Positions 52,661 to 61,438 of a DNA stretch of 64,000 nt are shown here, one piece after another. The stretch covers positions 310,001-374,000 of the forward strand of contig CAVQIX010000005.1 of assembly GCA_963712765.1 (NCBI GenBank). The letters are read 5' to 3'. The notes below the pieces were generated by a model. It did not search any database, had not been told where the DNA came from, and worked only from the letters and a program-made list of their open reading frames with translations. The translations under genes were made by a program, and so were the position numbers. The DNA comes from CAXMST01 sp963712765 (GTDB taxonomy: Bacteria > Actinomycetota > Thermoleophilia > Solirubrobacterales > 70-9). Positions within the stretch are counted from its first letter, which is position 1, and each line of letters begins with the position of its first letter.

Positions 52661-54178
52661 TCAGCCGGGCTGCGGCACCGCCGCCGGCGCGGGGCCGATG
52701 ACCTCCGGCTCGGCGTCGTAGGCGACCAGGTCGAAGTGCGAGAGCTCTGCCCGGAAGCGCAACGAGGAGTAAGGCCACAGCGCGTGGACCTTGCCCTCGT
52801 CGTTCATGTACCAGCTCCGGCATCCCGACATCCACACAGTTCCCCCCATCTGCTCCTGCAGGCGGCGGTTGAACTCCCGCTGCGCCTCCTCGCGGACCTC
52901 GACGGTTCGCAGGCGATGGGCGCGCATCCGCTTGAGGGCATCGAGCACGTAGGCGATCTGGGACTCGATCAGGAAGATCATCGAGTTGTGCCCGAGGCCG
53001 ACGTTGGGACCAACCAGGGTGAACAGGTTCGGGAACCCGGCGACGGCGCTGCCCTTGTAGCCCTCCGGGCTCCCGCCCCAATGCTCGCTCAGCAGGCGCC
53101 CGTCGCGGCCCCGTATGTAGCGACCCAGCGGCCAGTCGATGACCTCGAAGCCCGTTCCCCAAACGATTGTTTCGATCTCCCGCTCGACCCCGTCGGCGGT
53201 GCGAATCCGATCGGGCCCGATCTCGGCGATCTCATCGGTGACGAGCTCGGTGTTGTCGGCCTGCAGCGCCGGGTAGAAGGTCGAGGAGCCGAGGATCCGC
53301 TTGCACCCCATCGTGTAGTCGGGGGTGAGACGCGCGCGGAGCCCGGGGTCCGGCACCTGCCGCTTGAGATGCGCGAGCGCGACCCGCTCGATCAGGGGGA
53401 AGGTCCTGGGCTCAACGAAGAACGGGTAGCCCCGCGACTCCAGAAGCATGTAGTGGATCGCGCGGAGGGCGCGCTGGATCGCCGGGAAGGTCCGGTAGAT
53501 CCGCTTCTCGCGCTCGCCCACGGATCGGTCGATCCGCGGCATGATCCACGCCGGGGTGCGCTGGAAGACGCTCAGCCTGGCGGCAAGGGGCTGGACCTCG
53601 GGGACGACCTGGATCGCCGAGGCACCGGTCCCGATCACAGCAACCCGCTCGCCTGCGAGATCGTGCTCGGGGTCCCAGCGGGCGGTGTGGAAGCTCTCGC
53701 CCTCGAAGCTGTCGAGACCCGGGAGGTCAGGGATCGACGGTTCGGTCAGGGGACCCATCCCCGTGATCAGAACCCGGCAGCTGATCGTGCCGCGGTTGGT
53801 CTCGACCTCCCAGCGACGACGCTCACCATTCCAGGCGGCCGTCTCAACCCGGTGGCCCAGCCGGAGGTACGGTCGCACGCCGAAGCGATCGACGGTCGCT
53901 CGCATGTAGTCCCAGATCTCCTGCTGTCGCGGATAGGCGGTCGACCATTCGGGGTTCTGGGCGAAGGAGAACGAGTAGACCCGCGAGGGGATGTCGCAGG
54001 CACAACCGGGATAGGTGTTGTCCCGCCAGGTGCCTCCGACGTCGTCGGCGGCCTCGAGCAGGAGGAAGTCGGTCAGCCCATTCTCCAGCATCCGGATCGC
54101 CATCCCGATCCCGCTGAAGCCCGCCCCGACCACCAAGACGTCTGGCGATTCGATGTAGCCGCCACCGCTCCCGCTCAC
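52661..54178 (-). CDS. Flavin-containing (Baeyer-Villiger-type) monooxygenase
   Basis: Predicted 505-residue NADPH/FAD monooxygenase from GTG 54178. FAD Rossmann motif 'VLVVGAGFSGIGMAIRML', 'LEAADDVGGTWRDNTYPGC', the type I BVMO fingerprint FxGxxxHxxxWD ('FEGESFHTARWD'), second Rossmann 'VAVIGTGASAIQV', and C-terminal 'GPNVGLGHNSMIFLIESQI'. The reaction is oxygen insertion next to a carbonyl or heteroatom oxidation; substrate unknown. The open frame beyond 54178 overlaps low-complexity sequence and is not used. Confidence 0.92.
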   Translation of the reverse strand: MSGSGGGYIESPDVLVVGAGFSGIGMAIRMLENGLTDFLLLEAADDVGGTWRDNTYPGCACDIPSRVYSFSFAQNPEWSTAYPRQQEIWDYMRATVDRFGVRPYLRLGHRVETAAWNGERRRWEVETNRGTISCRVLITGMGPLTEPSIPDLPGLDSFEGESFHTARWDPEHDLAGERVAVIGTGASAIQVVPEVQPLAARLSVFQRTPAWIMPRIDRSVGEREKRIYRTFPAIQRALRAIHYMLLESRGYPFFVEPRTFPLIERVALAHLKRQVPDPGLRARLTPDYTMGCKRILGSSTFYPALQADNTELVTDEIAEIGPDRIRTADGVEREIETIVWGTGFEVIDWPLGRYIRGRDGRLLSEHWGGSPEGYKGSAVAGFPNLFTLVGPNVGLGHNSMIFLIESQIAYVLDALKRMRAHRLRTVEVREEAQREFNRRLQEQMGGTVWMSGCRSWYMNDEGKVHALWPYSSLRFRAELSHFDLVAYDAEPEVIGPAPAAVPQPG

Positions 54179-54227
54179 AACCGGGACCGTACCGGCCCCG
54201 AACACTTCGGTCGGCGACGGCCCGGCC

Positions 54228-55727
54228 TCAGGGGCCGAACTCCCGCGCGACGTCACCGCCGCTCGCGACGTCGCCGCCGCCTCCGCCGACGGAGCCCGCG
54301 CCGCTCGCGGTCGCGGCGGCCGGGAGGCCGAACTCCTGCTGGGTTGGGGGCGCGGTCGGGGCCGGCGATTGGGCCGGCGCGCCCTCAGGCGCAATCGGTG
54401 TGCGCTCCTTCTCAGCCGCCTGCCGCTCGGGCTCGGAGTCGGCGCCAGAGCCCGGCAGCGGCGCGGGAACCGGGTCCGAGACGTCGACCGCATCGACCGA
54501 GCGGCTTGGCGCCAGCTCCGCCTGTGTGCTCACCGCCGCGGGCCGCCCGCCGGCGACCTCGCGGTCGGAGCCGCCCTGGCCGGGACCGACCCCGGGCACC
54601 ACTCCGCCCGCCACGCAAGCGGTCGCGGCGACCGATGCGCCGAGGCAGGCCACCGTCGCCTTACCCGCGGCGCCGAGCCCGGCGAGTTTGGCGAGCGCCC
54701 CAGCCCCGGCCGCCCCGGCGCCCCGGCCGCCGCCCGAAGCGCCGATCGTGCCGAGGGTCTGGACGCCGCTCTCGCCGCTGTCAAGCAGGCCCTGGGCTCC
54801 ATCACGGCCGCGATCGACCAGCGATCCGATCCGCTCGGAGATCACAAGCCGCCTCTCGCCGACCGATCCGACCGCGGCCGTCCAGGCCACGCTCGATCCG
54901 AGTTCGTGCAGCTGGCCCTCGAGCCGGCCGATGAGTTGGTGACAGCTACGGCAGTGGTCGATGTGCCGGGTCACCTGCAGGCGTACCTCGGAGTCGGCGG
55001 TCCCTGAGACGTAGTCCCGGAGCATCGGCTCCCGCGAGATACACCACTCACCGCTCTCGGCCTGGCGCAGCCCCTCGATCATCTGCTCGACGCCACGTGT
55101 GACCTCCTTTCGATATGCCCTCGGGGAGAGGCCCTCGACAAGCCCGCAGACCTCCTTCGGACCGAGGCCCCATCCGTAGCGCAGCAGCATCACCGTCCGC
55201 CGCCGCCGGGGAAGGCTGCTGAGCACGTCTCGGGCGAGGGAGCCCGACTCCGAGCCGACCGCGCGCTCCTCGGGTGTCGGATCGTGCAGGTCCGAGAGGA
55301 CCTGAGCCTGGGAATCCTCGAGCGCGGAGATCGGCTTGCGGGAGCGCCGTCGCATCTCCTTGCTCGCATGCCTGGCGACAGCGGTGAGCAGATAGGCGCG
55401 CAGATCCTCGTCGTCCATCTCCCGCTCGCGCCCGCGCAGTGCTGCGAGCGTCGAGGTCCAGGCGTTCGCGTAGACGTCCTCGACCTCGTCCGCCGACAGT
55501 GCCCGTCCGAAGGCCCGGGCGATCATCACTCGGGCCGGCTTGCGCAGATCCTCGAACAGCTTCCCGCAGCGCTCCTCCCAGGTCGCGAGGGGCGACGCGC
55601 GGCGGACCGACCCAGGAGAGAGGCGCGGTTCCCGCGGTCGAGCAGCGTCGATCTGATCGACGGCGGCGGGCTCCTCGTCGGCTGCCCCGCGCTCCTGTGT
55701 CTGCTGCTCTGGCGCTCGTACGCTCAC
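54228..55727 (-). CDS. ECF-like sigma factor with fused zinc-finger anti-sigma module and membrane helix
   Basis: Predicted 499 residues from GTG 55727. Residues about 55-130 have a sigma region-2-like helix set ('ALSADEVEDVYANAWTSTLAAL', 'LRAYLLTAVARHASKEMRRRS'); 165-220 are a region-4-like HTH ('LSSLPRRRRTVMLLRYGWGLGPKEVCGLVEGLS'). Then a zinc motif H255-x3-C259-x2-C262, typical of ZAS anti-sigma domains, a membrane helix at about 354-377, and a Pro/Ala-rich outer tail with Gly repeats. Sigma, inhibitory-finger and membrane parts on one chain suggest membrane-held regulation. No separate anti-sigma gene is adjacent. Confidence 0.82.
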   Translation of the reverse strand: MSVRAPEQQTQERGAADEEPAAVDQIDAARPREPRLSPGSVRRASPLATWEERCGKLFEDLRKPARVMIARAFGRALSADEVEDVYANAWTSTLAALRGREREMDDEDLRAYLLTAVARHASKEMRRRSRKPISALEDSQAQVLSDLHDPTPEERAVGSESGSLARDVLSSLPRRRRTVMLLRYGWGLGPKEVCGLVEGLSPRAYRKEVTRGVEQMIEGLRQAESGEWCISREPMLRDYVSGTADSEVRLQVTRHIDHCRSCHQLIGRLEGQLHELGSSVAWTAAVGSVGERRLVISERIGSLVDRGRDGAQGLLDSGESGVQTLGTIGASGGGRGAGAAGAGALAKLAGLGAAGKATVACLGASVAATACVAGGVVPGVGPGQGGSDREVAGGRPAAVSTQAELAPSRSVDAVDVSDPVPAPLPGSGADSEPERQAAEKERTPIAPEGAPAQSPAPTAPPTQQEFGLPAAATASGAGSVGGGGGDVASGGDVAREFGP

Positions 55728-55893
55728 TGCGATCCTCAACCCCGGCCGGGCCAGCGGTGCCCCCCGGCCTCGAACCACTCGCCATCTCGCCCCCCGGCGA
55801 GACCGTAAAGCTAGATTCCGGGAGCGTTGACGCGCGCCGCCGCCGCCTCTTGGTTCACGCAAACTGCGGCGATTTCGACGAGCGTGTCCCCGC

Positions 55894-56094
55894 TCAGTGG
55901 ACCTCGACTTGGGGCAGTCGCAGGAACTGCACTGTCGTCCACGCGGCGCGGAACCCGAGCCTCTCGTACAGGTGCTTGGCCCGCTCCTCGTCGTCCGCGC
56001 AGATCCAGAGGTCCTCGACCTCACCCGCGGCGGCGACCGCCGCGCGCGTCAAGCCGGTGCCATTGCCGGCGCCGCGATGATCTCCCGTGCCCAT
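55894..56094 (-). pseudogene. GNAT acetyltransferase C-terminal fragment
   Basis: A 66-codon frame from ATG 56094 encodes only the acetyl-CoA loop and C-terminal part of a GNAT ('DHRGAGNGTGLTRAAVAAAG', 'ADDEERAKHLYERLGFRAAW'). The first ~80 residues of a normal GNAT are absent; upstream bases are occupied by the start of the metallo-beta-lactamase gene on the opposite strand. This is probably a truncated remnant. The residual sequence is still open, so translation of a short protein is possible. Confidence 0.6.
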
Positions 56095-56175
56095 GCTTTC
56101 AAGGTAGGGGTAGTGGTCACCTGCAGCCCGTGAGCCGGTTCCGCGCCACAGGTGGGGTCGCCATATGATCACTCG

Positions 56176-57000
56176 ATGGCGATGATTCACCATCTCAACT
56201 GCGCGACCATGTGCCCCTACAACGCCCGGCTGATGACGGGAGAGGGCGGCTGGACCGAAACCGCCCACCTCGTCGCCCACGTGCTCGCGATCGAGAGCAA
56301 CGACGGCATCGTGCTCGTCGACACCGGCCTTGGCACCGCCGACATCGCCAACCCCGCCCGCACCGGGGCGCCATTCCGGCACCTGGTCCGACCCCGCTAT
56401 GACGTCTCTGAGACCGCGATCGAGCGGCTCGCGGCACTCGGCTTCAAGCCCGCGGACGTCCGCCACATAGCCCTCACCCACCTCGACGTCGACCACGCCG
56501 GCGGACTCGGCGACTTCCCCAACGCGAGAGTGCATGTCTTCCGGACCGAGCTCGACTCCGCGCTCAACCCGAGTCTCCGCGAGAAGCTCCGCTTCGTCCC
56601 TTCCCAGTGGGCCCACGACCCCGATTGGGTCCGCTACGAGACCGAGGGCGACAGCTGGTTCGGCTTCGACTCGGTCCGCGCGATCGAGGGTCTCGACGTC
56701 GAGGTCGCCATCGTGCCCCTCGTCGGCCACACCCACGGCCATTCGGGCATCGCGGTCCGCGACGGCGACGGCTGGCTCCTTCACGCGGGCGACGCTTACT
56801 TCAATCACAGCGAGATCGAGCAGCCGCCGCGAACCCCGCCCGGCCTGAAGATCTTCCAGACGGCCGTCGAGCTCGACGGCCGGGCCCGACGCGACAACCA
56901 GGAGCGCCTGCGACAGCTCGTCGCGCGCCACAGCGACGAGGTCCGGGTCTTCTGCGCTCACGATCCGCTCGAGCTCGAGCGCCTCGGTGGTGCCGCCTAG
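56176..57000 (+). CDS. Metallo-beta-lactamase-fold hydrolase (AHL-lactonase-like)
   Basis: Predicted 274-residue hydrolase from ATG 56176. The zinc motif HxDxDH is 'THLDVDHAGG', followed by 'PLVGHTHGHSGI' (third His), 'LHAGDAYFNH' (bridging Asp) and 'VFCAHDPLELER' (C-terminal His). This combination, with the early 'NCATMCP' segment, resembles AiiA/AttM-type N-acyl homoserine lactonases and related lactonases. Substrate is not proven. It is divergent from the GNAT remnant and converges on the lipase gene with 24 bp between stops. Confidence 0.88.
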   Translation: MAMIHHLNCATMCPYNARLMTGEGGWTETAHLVAHVLAIESNDGIVLVDTGLGTADIANPARTGAPFRHLVRPRYDVSETAIERLAALGFKPADVRHIALTHLDVDHAGGLGDFPNARVHVFRTELDSALNPSLREKLRFVPSQWAHDPDWVRYETEGDSWFGFDSVRAIEGLDVEVAIVPLVGHTHGHSGIAVRDGDGWLLHAGDAYFNHSEIEQPPRTPPGLKIFQTAVELDGRARRDNQERLRQLVARHSDEVRVFCAHDPLELERLGGAA

Positions 57001-57024
57001 CCACCGGCCACCGGCAGCCTGCAG

Positions 57025-58680
57025 CTAGCGGGAGACCGTCAGCTGGGCGGTGTCCGCGGGCGCGCCGCCCCGACCCCTCGCCCGTACCCGCAGCTCGAGC
57101 CCACCCTCGCCGGAGGGCAGTGTCGTCCTGCCCTTGCGGTCGAGCTGCAGCGATTCCCAGCCGCCCCCATCCCGGAACTGGACCTTCGAGCTCGCGGGCG
57201 CTCGACCGCGGAGCCGCACCCGGGCCTGGTCGCCCTCGACCCTGACAAGCAGGTGACGCTTCGGATGGGTGCGCAACATCGTCGCCTTCGCCGGCCCCTT
57301 GCCCTTGCCGGTGCGAGCGATCAGGCGCTGTCCACAGCTCGCAGCCGCGTGGACCCGCAGGCGCCGGTCGCCGAGCAGCCGGACCGGCTGCAGCCGGTCG
57401 AAGCCGCAGCGCACGCTCACCCCGGGTCTGGTGACGACGAAGTCGTCGTCTCCGGCACGCGGAAGCCGGCCGCGCCTGTCGGCGGCGACGACCCGGTACA
57501 GCGGCGCGTGCAGGCGCTGGACGTCTGGATCGCCGACCGTCGCAGCCCCGCTCGCCCCTCCCCCGCCCGTCGCCGCGGCCGCCACCGGGACGTTGCAGGG
57601 GCTGCCGTTGTCGAGCAGGGTTGCATCGGCGACCTGATCGCTGATCCCGGGCTGGTTGAGGAGGTTGTTCTTGCTCAGGGCCTTGAGCGAGCCGCCGTGG
57701 ACGACGTCGTAGACGCCGGCCTGCCGGAGGTCGTCGATCTCGGGGGCGGGAATCAGGTGGCCACCGAAGCCCAATGCCTCCTTGGCCTGGGCGCTCGCCA
57801 GCCCGACGAGGCCATCCGAAGGCGTGTAGTACTCGATGAAGGGGATGTGGAAGTCGACGAAATCCCCGGCGATCGCGCTGACCGGACACGACCCGAGGCT
57901 CTGCTGCGGGTTCCAGGTGGTCAGGAACCCGCTGGTCAGCTCGAGCGTGGCCACCCTCCCCAGCTTGGCGACGATCAGGTCGGCCGCGACCACCGTCGCC
58001 TCGCAGATCCGCTGTTCGATCCTGTTCGAGAAGTCGCAGTTGGCGCCGTTGAGGGCGATCGCGAGGTCGGCGAGATAGGAACCGGTGTGCGGGGTCCCAA
58101 GGGTGGTGAGGCTGGGGATCGTAACCCCGGGGTAGGTGGAGTTCTGGGTGATCGCCGAGCGCGACCACAGGCCGCCGTCGGAGTGCCCCACCAGGTGAAG
58201 GTTCTCGACGCCGTAGCTGTCGTGCAGGAAGTCGATCAGGTTGCCGAGGGCGAGACCGTTGGGTTTGGTCGCTCCATTCGAGGTGATCACCATCGAACCG
58301 GTCGGCTTCTGCTCGCCGGGTCCGGCACAGAGCGGCGGCAGCGGAGTTACGCCCCCGGTCGCCTTGTTGACCGGCGCCGTGAAGACCTCATAGCCGGCCG
58401 CCTTCAGGGTCGGGGCGATCCCCGGCGTGGTGCGGTTCGGCCCGGGCGGGTTCCACTCTCCGCCCTCCTTGCCCTTGCAGTTGATCGCGGGCGTGCTGAA
58501 CGGGCTCTCGGTCTGGAATCCCGAGACCAGCAGCACCGCGGTCGGGTACGGGGGGGCGGCCCCGGCGCGAGCGGGCGCGACGGCGTGGGCCGCGAAGGCG
58601 AGCAGCCCGAGGACCAGGGCGCGGCTCGCCGCTACCGCGACGGATGACCAGCCTCGAACGGATGTCAGGTCCCACCCCAC
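57025..58680 (-). CDS. Secreted lipase-like alpha/beta-hydrolase
   Basis: Predicted ~551-residue exported hydrolase. Signal peptide 'RALVLGLLAFAAHAVAPARAGA'. Nucleophile Ser in 'LHLVGHSDGGLWSRSA' (GxSxG as GHSDG), preceded by 'AVLLVSGFQTESPF' (oxyanion strand-loop). Asp and His candidates occur at 'YYTPSDGLVG' and 'VHGGSLKAL'. The C-terminal 170 residues are basic beta-rich repeats (RVRLRGRAPASSKVQF), perhaps wall-binding. Start: GTG 58680 is used; a TTG at 58716 would add 12 residues. Four or more Cys in the hydrolase domain suggest disulphides. Substrate: triacylglycerol or ester, not proven. Confidence 0.82.
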   Translation of the reverse strand: MGWDLTSVRGWSSVAVAASRALVLGLLAFAAHAVAPARAGAAPPYPTAVLLVSGFQTESPFSTPAINCKGKEGGEWNPPGPNRTTPGIAPTLKAAGYEVFTAPVNKATGGVTPLPPLCAGPGEQKPTGSMVITSNGATKPNGLALGNLIDFLHDSYGVENLHLVGHSDGGLWSRSAITQNSTYPGVTIPSLTTLGTPHTGSYLADLAIALNGANCDFSNRIEQRICEATVVAADLIVAKLGRVATLELTSGFLTTWNPQQSLGSCPVSAIAGDFVDFHIPFIEYYTPSDGLVGLASAQAKEALGFGGHLIPAPEIDDLRQAGVYDVVHGGSLKALSKNNLLNQPGISDQVADATLLDNGSPCNVPVAAAATGGGGASGAATVGDPDVQRLHAPLYRVVAADRRGRLPRAGDDDFVVTRPGVSVRCGFDRLQPVRLLGDRRLRVHAAASCGQRLIARTGKGKGPAKATMLRTHPKRHLLVRVEGDQARVRLRGRAPASSKVQFRDGGGWESLQLDRKGRTTLPSGEGGLELRVRARGRGGAPADTAQLTVSR

Positions 58681-58869
58681 CGCGGTGATCGTATCCGGGC
58701 AATCCGACGGGCACAAGCCACCGAGCCTGTATCGGTCCGGGCTCCGTCGTCGGAGTTGGTGATCCTCCCCAGATCGGCAGTTGGACTGTTGAACGGGCTA
58801 TCTCGATCGTGCACCGGTCTTGAACAGGCTGCTTCGCCTGCCTTGGTCGAAATCAGATGACGGCTTCGT

Positions 58870-61380
58870 TCATGCCGGCTCCCCGGCGTGCACGAGAGGA
58901 CCTGGCCGGCCGGCGGGAGTGGGCACGCCGGCGGAGCTGATCTCCTCGGCCTCAGCGGAGACGTGGCTGAGGCGGCCGGTGACGGTCGCGATCAACGCAG
59001 CGACCACAGCGGGATCGAATTGGCTGCCCGCGTGATCGTTCAGCTCCGAGAGCGCCTCAGCCTCGGTGCGGGCTCGGCGGTAGGGCCGGTCGGTGGTGAT
59101 CGCGTTGAAGGCGTCGCAGGCGAAGATGATCCGCGACTCGAGTGGGATCTGGTCGGCTACGAGCCCGTCGGGGTACCCGCCACCGTCGTAGCGCTCGTGC
59201 GCGGAACGCACGATCAACCCGACCTCGGTCATCAGGCCTCCGATCCGGTTCAGCATCTGCTGCGCCTCGATCGTGTGGCGCTTCATCAGCTCCCACTCGC
59301 GATCAGTGAGTGGCCCTCGCTTGTTGACGATGCGCTTCGGGACCGCGATCTTGCCGACATCGTGGAGAATCGCTCCGAACTCGACGTTCCTGCACCTGGC
59401 CGCGTCCAGCTTGAGCTCATGGGCAACGCCGAGCGACAGCTCTGTAACCCCCCTGGTGTGCTCTCCCGTGTAGGCGTCGTCGTGCTCGACCACGTCTCCG
59501 AGGACGCGTGCCGTACCCCTGTAGGCATCCCGCAGCGCCAGCATGGAGTCGATATGGGCGGAACGTTCCTGGGCGAATATCGCAAGCAGGATCGTCAACG
59601 GCGCCACCAGCATGACCGACCAGTAGCCCTCCGAAACGGCCGCAATCGCAACCACCAGCCCGATCGGGGAGAGCAGCGCGTCGATGAGGTAGATCCAGGC
59701 GCTCTCGAGGGCCTGCTCGACCAGGGAGACACCGCGATGGAGGTACTCGCGCACCCAGGAGACGACCGCGTCACCGAAGAACTGCGCGCCGAGCGCAGCG
59801 ACGTAGATCGGCCACTGCGCCCAGCTTGGGTCGCCCGCCGCGGCAAGGCCGATCACGACGACCGGCCCGATCGTGAACCAGGAGTCGGCCAGGGCCATGA
59901 CCCCGCGCTCGGGGGCGATCCGGCCACGCGAGATGTCAACGCCCTTGTCGAGGCTGAAGCCCAGGGCGACGAGGAAGGGGACCATCGCCGGCGGAAGCAG
60001 GAGCACCATCGGAACGAAGGCGAGCTGAATCGGTGACGTACGGCAGCCGCCCACCTCGAAGCGGATGCGGGAGAACAGGGTCAGGAGCCCGGTCAGCGCG
60101 AGGACGGCCGGCCAGGAGACGACCCGATCCGACGGTACCAGCAGGGCGAGCATCGTCGCTGCCACCAGAAAACCGAGGGCCATCGTCAGCTCCGATCGCC
60201 ACTCCCGGCCTGTCAGTGACTGCTCCAGGCGCCGTCGCGAGTCCTCGACGAGCTCGTCGCCGCAGGGAAGTGCGCCGAGGCTGAGCCACGGAGCGGAATC
60301 ACCCGCGCGGGAAGCCCTGTTGCCCGTGTCCGCCCCGGACCGAGCGCCCCCGCCGTTCGTCGACTCGTAGCTGACTACCGAATGCTCGCCGGACTTCGCG
60401 GTTCGCATCGCCTCGTGGGCCGCCTCCAACATCGCCTTCGAGGACAGCTCGGGCCGCCATTCCGCGATTCCCACCGAGCACTCGAGCGGTGCCCCCAGAA
60501 GGTCCACTCCGACCGACTCGATCGTCGCGCTGATCGACTCCACCCGCAAATGGGCGCCTACCGATGTGGTCTCGGGCAGCACGATTACGAACTCGTCTCC
60601 GCCGTAGCGACCCACGTAGTCGGTTGCGCGGACAGCGGAGAGCAGCGCATCACCAACGGCGGCCGGTACCTCGTTTCCGCGCGGATGGCCCTCGACGTCG
60701 TTCACGCGCCTGAAACGGTCGAGGTCGACGGAGCAGACCGAGAGCGGCCGTGCGGACCGCTTGCAGTCGTCGACCTCGCGATCGAGTGCCTCGAGCAGGG
60801 CGAACAGATTCAGGCATCCGGTCAGCGGGTCGCGATCGGTGAGATCACGGCGTCGGCGGAGCGTGGAAAGGCTCGAGAGCGTCAGTTCCGCGGAGGTCAC
60901 TGCCTGGCTGAGGGTCTGGGAGAGCTCGGCCTCTGTTGCCGCAGGTCGCCGCCTGAAGCCGACCGCCAGCACGGCCTCGCCGTCGCGTCCCGGGTCGACC
61001 GGGGCGCCGGCGATGAGCTCGAGCCCACGGGCCGGCGTCTCGATCAGTGCACCCGCTTCGACGAGAACCCGGTTGGTGAACGATTGTGGCCCGGTCGAGC
61101 CGATCTGGGAAAGATCGTCGTCGCCGCCGATGCGGCTCGACGACCGAAGACCATCGACGAAGGTCAGCGACGCGCAATCAGCCTTGAGCCGGGCGGCGAG
61201 GTTGCCGACCAGTGCGGCTTGGCCGTCGACCCTTGCATCCACGGGCCCGTTGATCGCCTCCGTGCGGACTGCTTGATCGGAGTCCACGGTCTGCCATCGG
61301 TGCCAAAGCCGGATCCTTGACTGGAACGAGGCAGGATGGCCTGATCGTGGGAAGAACGTATGTTCGCCCGGTGCACGCAT
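58870..61380 (-). CDS. Membrane protein with GGDEF and HD-GYP domains (c-di-GMP metabolism)
   Basis: Predicted 836 residues from ATG 61380. An N-terminal GAF-like region (about 30-165) is followed by GGDEF (active site GGDEF at 260-264; inhibitory RxxD at 251-254), a Ser/Gly linker, six to seven hydrophobic segments (~415-600), and a C-terminal HD-GYP domain: 'ILHDVGKIAVPKRI', 'HERYDGGGYPDGL', 'FACDAFNAI'. Both the synthetic (diguanylate cyclase) and hydrolytic (phosphodiesterase) sites look intact. The membrane block between them resembles a 7TM sensor. It is a single gene, divergent in direction from nothing close; a start further in is possible. Confidence 0.86.
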   Translation of the reverse strand: MRAPGEHTFFPRSGHPASFQSRIRLWHRWQTVDSDQAVRTEAINGPVDARVDGQAALVGNLAARLKADCASLTFVDGLRSSSRIGGDDDLSQIGSTGPQSFTNRVLVEAGALIETPARGLELIAGAPVDPGRDGEAVLAVGFRRRPAATEAELSQTLSQAVTSAELTLSSLSTLRRRRDLTDRDPLTGCLNLFALLEALDREVDDCKRSARPLSVCSVDLDRFRRVNDVEGHPRGNEVPAAVGDALLSAVRATDYVGRYGGDEFVIVLPETTSVGAHLRVESISATIESVGVDLLGAPLECSVGIAEWRPELSSKAMLEAAHEAMRTAKSGEHSVVSYESTNGGGARSGADTGNRASRAGDSAPWLSLGALPCGDELVEDSRRRLEQSLTGREWRSELTMALGFLVAATMLALLVPSDRVVSWPAVLALTGLLTLFSRIRFEVGGCRTSPIQLAFVPMVLLLPPAMVPFLVALGFSLDKGVDISRGRIAPERGVMALADSWFTIGPVVVIGLAAAGDPSWAQWPIYVAALGAQFFGDAVVSWVREYLHRGVSLVEQALESAWIYLIDALLSPIGLVVAIAAVSEGYWSVMLVAPLTILLAIFAQERSAHIDSMLALRDAYRGTARVLGDVVEHDDAYTGEHTRGVTELSLGVAHELKLDAARCRNVEFGAILHDVGKIAVPKRIVNKRGPLTDREWELMKRHTIEAQQMLNRIGGLMTEVGLIVRSAHERYDGGGYPDGLVADQIPLESRIIFACDAFNAITTDRPYRRARTEAEALSELNDHAGSQFDPAVVAALIATVTGRLSHVSAEAEEISSAGVPTPAGRPGPLVHAGEPA

Positions 61381-61438
61381 TGGCACCGCCGTGCACCTGA
61401 ACCTGCCGGCGTCTCGGGACCGAGGACCGCGCTCTTGC

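Noticed and set aside
52736..54934. 732-codon plus-strand frame
   Set aside because: Antisense to the monooxygenase; low-complexity end and no recognisable fold.
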